This document shows positions 4,950 to 8,943 of a stretch of 8,943 bases of DNA, one piece after another (the stretch's first letter is position 1; the number at the start of each line of letters is the position of its first letter). The notes below the pieces were generated by a model. It was not told the DNA's origin, searched no databases, and worked only from the letters and a program-made list of their open reading frames with translations. The position numbers and the translations under genes were made by a program. The stretch is taken from positions 1 to 8,943 of the forward strand of contig JAIKZT010000095.1 in NCBI GenBank assembly GCA_024682015.1, read 5' to 3'. The stretch is from Clostridia bacterium (GTDB lineage: Bacteria; Bacillota; Clostridia; Peptostreptococcales; Anaerovoracaceae).

Positions 4950-7727
4950 TTACTTGCCGGTAGCCTTTTTCTTCACGATTTTGATGGCCCGCTTGGCAGC
5001 GTAGGCGCCGATGCCCTTGAACTTGTCCTCTGCCGGGATCATCTTGGAATAGGCGTCTCCCATGGAGCGGACGAGGTGAATGGCGTCGAACTTGCACTGG
5101 ACGGTGCACATGCCGCAGCCGAGGCACTTGTTCGTGTCGACGACGCTGCGGCCGCAGCCCAGGCATCTGCTCGCCTCGGACTTGATCTGCTCTTCCGTGA
5201 AGATGAGGTGCTCGTCGCTCATGGTGCGGACCTTGGCCGGGTCAAAGCCCTTGCGCGCGCGGGCAGGCTTCCTGAAATCTTCGGGCGGCAGAACGATGTT
5301 GTCCTTGTCGAGCGCCGTGAAGTGGCGGGTGTTGCGGTGGATGGTGAGGGACTGGCCCTCGTTGACGAAGCGGTGCAGGGAAACGGCGCCCTCGCGGCCC
5401 ATGGCCAGCGCGTCCACGACGAACTTCTGTCCGGAAACGGCGTCGCCGCCGGCGAAGATGTCGGGCTCCGCAGTCTGGTGCGTGACGGGATCGACGATGG
5501 CCGTTCCGTTGCGGTTGAACTCGACCTTCGTGCCCTTCAGCAGTTCCTTCCAGTCGGCCTTCTGACCGATGCAGTACAGGACCGTCGTGCAGTCTTCGGA
5601 CGTCGTGACGGCGTCGTCGAACTTCGGATCGAAGCGGCCTTCGGCGTTCTTGACGCTGACGCACTTGCGGAAGGAGATGCCGGCGCACTTGCCGTCTTCC
5701 ACGCGGATCTCGGTCTGACCCCAGCCGTCGTGGATGACCACGCCGTCGGCCTTGCACAGTTCCTGATCCTCTTCGCCCATGGGCATGTCGGCGTACTCTT
5801 CCAGGCAGTAGAGCTGCACGCTGGAAGCGCCCTGGCGGATGGCCGTTCTGGCCACGTCCGCGCCGATGTTGCCGCCGCCGATGACGACGACGTTGCCGGA
5901 AAGCGGAGCAGCCGTACCGGCGTTGACGCTCTTGATGTAATCGACGCCCGCGCAGACGTTTTCGGCATCTTCGCCCGGAATGCCGAGCTTGCCGCCGTAC
6001 TGCAGGCCGACCGCTACGTAGAAGCCCTTGAAGCCTTCCTCACGCAGCTGGGCGATCGTAACATCCTTGCCGACTTCCACGCCGCAGCGGAATTGGACGC
6101 CCATTTCCTTCAGGATGTCGATCTCCGCGTTGACCACGCTCTTTTCGAGGCGGAAGTTGGGGATGCCGGTGACCATCATGCCGCCGGGAACCGCGTCCTT
6201 TTCGAACACGACCGGGGAATAGCCCGCGATCGCGAGGAAGTACGCGCAGGACAGGCCTGCCGGGCCGGAGCCGATGATAGCGATCTTCTGGGGCATGGGC
6301 TCTCTCGTGGAGGACATCATGGGCGGGACATAGCGGAATTCCGCGTTCAGATCCTGCGCCGCGATGAACTGCTTGATGTCGTCGATGGCCAGAGCCTCGT
6401 CGATGGTGCCTCTCGTGCATTCATCCTCGCAGTACTTGCGGCAGATGGCGCCGCAGACCGCGGGGAACGGATTGTCTCTCTTGATGAGCTCGAGCGCTTC
6501 TCTGTACTTGCCTTCGCTGGCCATCTTGATGTAACCCTGGATGGCGATGTGCAGCGGGCAGGCGGTCTTGCAGGGAGCCGTACCCGTGGGCCAGGTCTGG
6601 ATGACACCGTTCTCGTTCTTGTAATCCCAGTTCCACTTGTCTTCGCCCCAGGTGTTGTCGTCGGGCAGTTCGGCCTTCGGATATTCGATGGGGCCGTTCT
6701 TCGTGCACAGCTTCTGGCCAAGCCTTACGGCACCTGCCGGGCAGACTTCCACGCACTTGCCGCAGGCGACGCACTTTTCCGGGTCGACTTCGGAAACGTA
6801 AGCGGAACGGGACATGTTGGGCGTGTTGAACAGCTGCGATGTGCGCAGCGCGTTGCAGATGCCCACGGCGCAGTTGCAGATGCCGAAGATCTTGTTCTCG
6901 CCATCGATGTTCGTGATCTGATGGACGTAGCCGCGCTCTTCGGCCTTCTTGAGGATGTCCATCGCTTCGTCGTATGTGATGTCGTGGCCCATGCCGGTCT
7001 CGCGGCAGTAATCCGCGAAATCGCCCACGCCGATGCACCAGTACTGTTCGATGTCTCCGGAGCCTTCGCCGCGGATGCGCTGCTGCTTGCGGCAGCTGCA
7101 GATGCCCACGCCGATCTGGCCTTCGTACTTCTTCAGCCAGTGAGACAGGTGTTCGATGTCCAGGGACTGGCTGTTCGCGGGGATCGCCTCCTCCACCGGA
7201 ATGACGTGCATGCCGATGCCGGACCCTCCGGGAGGCACCATGTGAGTGATCCCGGCCAGGGGCAGGTACGTCATGCGCTCGAAGAAGTCCGCTACCTGCG
7301 GGGTCGCGGGCGAGATCTCCGGCCGCATGACCATGATCTCGGCGCTGCCGGGCACGAACATATCGAGCACCCAGCGCATCTCGTGGTTCGGGTTCTTGCC
7401 GTCGAGGTTCTCCTTGTGGAATTCCACGAGGCTCGCCTGGCAGAGGGCTTCGAGGGTCAGCTTGAGCCGCTCATCGTCGTAGCCGGTGAGTTTCTTCAGC
7501 TGCTCGAACGTCTTGGGCTTGCGCTTGCCCATGAGCAGCGCGGTATCGAGGCAGTCCGTCTCCACATCCTTGCCGTAGCGGCGGACGACGTACTGCATGC
7601 CGCAGTCTATGCCCCAGTATTCCGGAGCGTCGACCGACATCTTTTCCAGGCCGAGCAGGATCTCCTTGCGATCCGTGATGATCTTGCCCAGCTTGAAAAT
7701 TTTCTGATCTCTGGTAAGGGTAGCCAT
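4950..7727 (-). CDS. Multidomain FAD/NAD(P)-dependent Fe-S oxidoreductase with GltD-like core
   Basis: The 925-residue soluble protein looks like an electron-transfer flavoenzyme. The N-terminal 300 residues are helix-rich with grouped Cys: CSC (210-212), C231, C241 and CNCAVGIC (284-291), possibly a cluster site. A ferredoxin motif CVACGKCVEVCP follows (319-330). Next is the GltD/dihydropyrimidine dehydrogenase-type Fe-S domain with CKTACP (386-391) and Cys425, 429, 433 and 437. The two-dinucleotide-fold reductase core follows: FAD site GSGPAG (486-491), NAD(P) site GGGNIG (617-622), and a second FAD contact around IFAGGDAVSG (757-766). The C-terminus has CLGCG (855-859) and CLGCGMCTVQC (868-878). 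It could therefore carry about four or more clusters. The substrate is unknown. No GltB-like large subunit is adjacent, so it is not a simple glutamate synthase beta chain. AAAGGAAG precedes the ATG by nine bases. It is the first gene of a minus-strand operon with the 61-residue gene and the ECF transporter. Confidence 0.88.
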   Translation of the reverse strand: MATLTRDQKIFKLGKIITDRKEILLGLEKMSVDAPEYWGIDCGMQYVVRRYGKDVETDCLDTALLMGKRKPKTFEQLKKLTGYDDERLKLTLEALCQASLVEFHKENLDGKNPNHEMRWVLDMFVPGSAEIMVMRPEISPATPQVADFFERMTYLPLAGITHMVPPGGSGIGMHVIPVEEAIPANSQSLDIEHLSHWLKKYEGQIGVGICSCRKQQRIRGEGSGDIEQYWCIGVGDFADYCRETGMGHDITYDEAMDILKKAEERGYVHQITNIDGENKIFGICNCAVGICNALRTSQLFNTPNMSRSAYVSEVDPEKCVACGKCVEVCPAGAVRLGQKLCTKNGPIEYPKAELPDDNTWGEDKWNWDYKNENGVIQTWPTGTAPCKTACPLHIAIQGYIKMASEGKYREALELIKRDNPFPAVCGAICRKYCEDECTRGTIDEALAIDDIKQFIAAQDLNAEFRYVPPMMSSTREPMPQKIAIIGSGPAGLSCAYFLAIAGYSPVVFEKDAVPGGMMVTGIPNFRLEKSVVNAEIDILKEMGVQFRCGVEVGKDVTIAQLREEGFKGFYVAVGLQYGGKLGIPGEDAENVCAGVDYIKSVNAGTAAPLSGNVVVIGGGNIGADVARTAIRQGASSVQLYCLEEYADMPMGEEDQELCKADGVVIHDGWGQTEIRVEDGKCAGISFRKCVSVKNAEGRFDPKFDDAVTTSEDCTTVLYCIGQKADWKELLKGTKVEFNRNGTAIVDPVTHQTAEPDIFAGGDAVSGQKFVVDALAMGREGAVSLHRFVNEGQSLTIHRNTRHFTALDKDNIVLPPEDFRKPARARKGFDPAKVRTMSDEHLIFTEEQIKSEASRCLGCGRSVVDTNKCLGCGMCTVQCKFDAIHLVRSMGDAYSKMIPAEDKFKGIGAYAAKRAIKIVKKKATGK

Positions 7728-7772
7728 TTAGGTTATCTTCCTTTCGTTCGCGAGTATTTTTCTATCCTTTTT

Positions 7773-7801
7773 ATTTTATCGAAAAAGGACGGCGCTTGCA
7801 A
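7773..7801 (-). promoter_or_regulatory. Candidate sigma-A promoter of the oxidoreductase-ECF operon
   Basis: On the minus strand TTGCAA (7801-7796, four of six to consensus) is followed by exactly 17 bases and TAAAAT (7778-7773, five of six). Transcription would begin near 7766, giving a leader of about 40 bases before the ATG at 7727. The -35 box lies in the loop and inner stem of the terminator of the upstream gene, so the two elements overlap. The leader is too short for a known riboswitch. Confidence 0.5.
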
Positions 7802-7821
7802 CAGGAATCAAGCGCCGTCCT
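7782..7821 (-). terminator. Intrinsic terminator of the SLH-HAD gene
   Basis: A perfect 13-bp stem, AGGACGGCGCTTG paired with CAAGCGCCGTCCT (7786-7798 and 7809-7821), encloses a 10-base loop. On the minus strand it is followed by TTTT C (7785-7781) and then AT-rich sequence. It begins 24 bases after the stop codon of the SLH-HAD gene and fits a rho-independent terminator for it. Confidence 0.88.
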
Positions 7822-7845
7822 GCTTTGTCCATCCCCGGTCGCCGT

Positions 7846-8943
7846 TTACGGACGGTAGGTGACCCCTTCGCCGTAGATGGTCGTCCAGTCGTTCTTCATG
7901 GAGACGGGTATCCAGTCGAATTCCCCGCAGAGGGCAAGCATCTTCTCCGCCTTGGAAACGCTGCCGTTCTCGCGCGTCGTGTCGTCGCAGCAGAGCATGA
8001 AGGCCAGGCTCTCGTACGGATTGCCGCTCGTGACGTACTCGGCCATGCTGCTGTCGCCCGTGCTGTTGCCGAACGAAAGCACCGGCTGCTGGCCGATCTC
8101 CTGCATGATCGCGGACACCTTGTTCATCTTGAGGTTCTTGATGAGGAAGTCGCCACCGAGGATGAGCTCATCCCCTTCCGTGAACACGTAGTCCAGTCCG
8201 TCCGCGCCGTTCTGGTTGCTGGAAACGATGGTCTCGTCGGATCCGATGATCTGGCGGTTGGGCAGATCCAGCAGGCTGCCGTCGACGATCCCGCGCACGA
8301 TCAGGCGGTCCGTGCCGCTGACGACGTAGACCGTAAAGCCGTTCTCCCGCAGATAATCCACGACCTGGATCATTGGACGGTAGAAGCCTTCGCCGCGGGT
8401 CATTCCCTCGTAGCTGGGCATCGCCTGCTTCTTGAACTCCTGGATGTATCCGTTGAACTGCGCGACTGTCATCCCGCGGAAGGCGGATGCGACGGCCCTG
8501 CCGTGATCCACTTCGAGCCCCGCGAACGACTTTCCCGTCTCATTCTGCTCGCGGATCTTGCCGGCGACCTCGCGTTCGAACGCGCTGGCTTTGTCCTTAT
8601 ACCCCGGATCGTCCAGCACGCGATAGGCGAGCAGCGTATAATCAAAATAGTTCGGATCCGTCTCGCAGAACAGCGTACCGTCCAGATCGAACACGGCGAT
8701 GCGGTCTTCTGCGGGAATGAAGGAGGCGCTCTCTTCATCCGTGACCGCCTCCACGTAAGAGATCAGCTCGAGCCTGGCCCGTGCGTTCATCGTCCAAAGG
8801 GACAGGGGCAGCATCTCCCGGAATGTCCTCGCGAACTGCCGCAGCATGACAGCCGCTTGCGCCCGCGTAAGGCTGCCCTTCGGGCTGAGCGCGCTTTGGC
8901 TCGTGCCGCTGATCAGGCCGGTCGCCACAGCCCAGCGCATGGC
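7846..8943 (-). CDS. SLH-domain protein with HAD-family phosphatase domain (5' end outside the window)
   Basis: The reading frame continues through the right edge, so the Met at 8940 is internal and the first visible codon (8943-8941) encodes Ala. Residues below count from that Met. Positions 3-40 are the end of an SLH domain (WAVATGLISG, then LTRAQAAVMLRQFA), which normally anchors proteins to cell-wall polymers. After a linker comes a HAD phosphohydrolase domain: motif I DLDGT (85-89, nucleophile Asp85, acid Asp87), motif II VVSGT (206-210, Ser208), Lys candidates at 268-274, and motif IV GNSTGDSSM (291-299, Asp296). The large insert after motif I (about 95-190) forms a helical cap. It resembles phosphoserine or phosphocholine phosphatase-type HADs. 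All catalytic residues are present. The missing 5' part should hold a signal peptide and more SLH repeats, so it probably acts at the cell surface; the substrate is unknown. A strong terminator follows the gene. Confidence 0.85.
   Translation of the reverse strand, partial: AMRWAVATGLISGTSQSALSPKGSLTRAQAAVMLRQFARTFREMLPLSLWTMNARARLELISYVEAVTDEESASFIPAEDRIAVFDLDGTLFCETDPNYFDYTLLAYRVLDDPGYKDKASAFEREVAGKIREQNETGKSFAGLEVDHGRAVASAFRGMTVAQFNGYIQEFKKQAMPSYEGMTRGEGFYRPMIQVVDYLRENGFTVYVVSGTDRLIVRGIVDGSLLDLPNRQIIGSDETIVSSNQNGADGLDYVFTEGDELILGGDFLIKNLKMNKVSAIMQEIGQQPVLSFGNSTGDSSMAEYVTSGNPYESLAFMLCCDDTTRENGSVSKAEKMLALCGEFDWIPVSMKNDWTTIYGEGVTYRP

Noticed and set aside
4950..7727. Glutamate synthase small subunit (gltD)
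   Set aside because: Only the core resembles GltD; the long N-terminal domain, extra ferredoxin motifs at both ends, and lack of a gltB neighbour argue for a different enzyme.
7728..7845. Possible FMN or other riboswitch before the oxidoreductase operon
   Set aside because: The likely leader is only about 40 bases and the only strong structure is the terminator of the upstream gene.
4365..7862. Open plus-strand frame of 1165 codons
   Set aside because: It lies antisense to the oxidoreductase and transporter genes, has no ribosome site, and is a low-complexity Ala/Asp/Val/His-rich shadow caused by GC-rich codon use.

Overview
The window looks like chromosomal DNA from an anaerobic, GC-rich Gram-positive bacterium of the Clostridia type. 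This is inferred from several things: strong AAGGAGG-type ribosome binding sites, a group II ECF vitamin transporter with fused ATPases, an S-layer-homology (SLH) surface protein, a Lit/DUF1461 membrane protein, and a large multi-cluster iron-sulfur flavoprotein of the kind strict anaerobes carry. The genus cannot be fixed from the sequence. There is no gene-free stretch over 300 bases, and I see no RNA genes, mobile elements or CRISPR array.

Left part (1-1559). The 5' end of an unidentified minus-strand gene (1-136) is divided by a short divergent promoter region (137-262) from a plus-strand pair. The pair is a YhhN/TMEM86-type (lysoplasmalogenase family) membrane protein that overlaps by 11 bp a Lit-like (DUF1461/TIGR01906) membrane protein. 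Both families act on lipids, so this may be a small lipid or lipoprotein remodelling operon. The Lit-like gene meets the next, oppositely oriented operon stop codon to stop codon, with no room for a terminator.

Central part (1556-7727, minus strand). In transcription order this holds a 925-residue FAD/NAD(P)/Fe-S oxidoreductase with a GltD-like core, a 61-residue unknown protein, an ECF S component of the UPF0397 family, an intrinsic terminator-like hairpin, a fused two-domain ECF ATPase that starts at TTG, and the ECF transmembrane T component. The S, A and T parts make a complete dedicated vitamin-type transporter. UPF0397 proteins are commonly labelled as riboflavin S components, so one reading is that the transporter supplies flavin to a cell that makes a flavin enzyme from the same transcript; this is inference. 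The internal terminator could set the ratio of S component to energising module.

Right part (7728-8943). A strong terminator hairpin, whose loop and stem overlap a likely sigma-A promoter for the central operon, separates it from an upstream minus-strand gene. That gene runs off the window and encodes the end of an SLH domain followed by a HAD-family phosphatase, probably a cell-surface phosphohydrolase.
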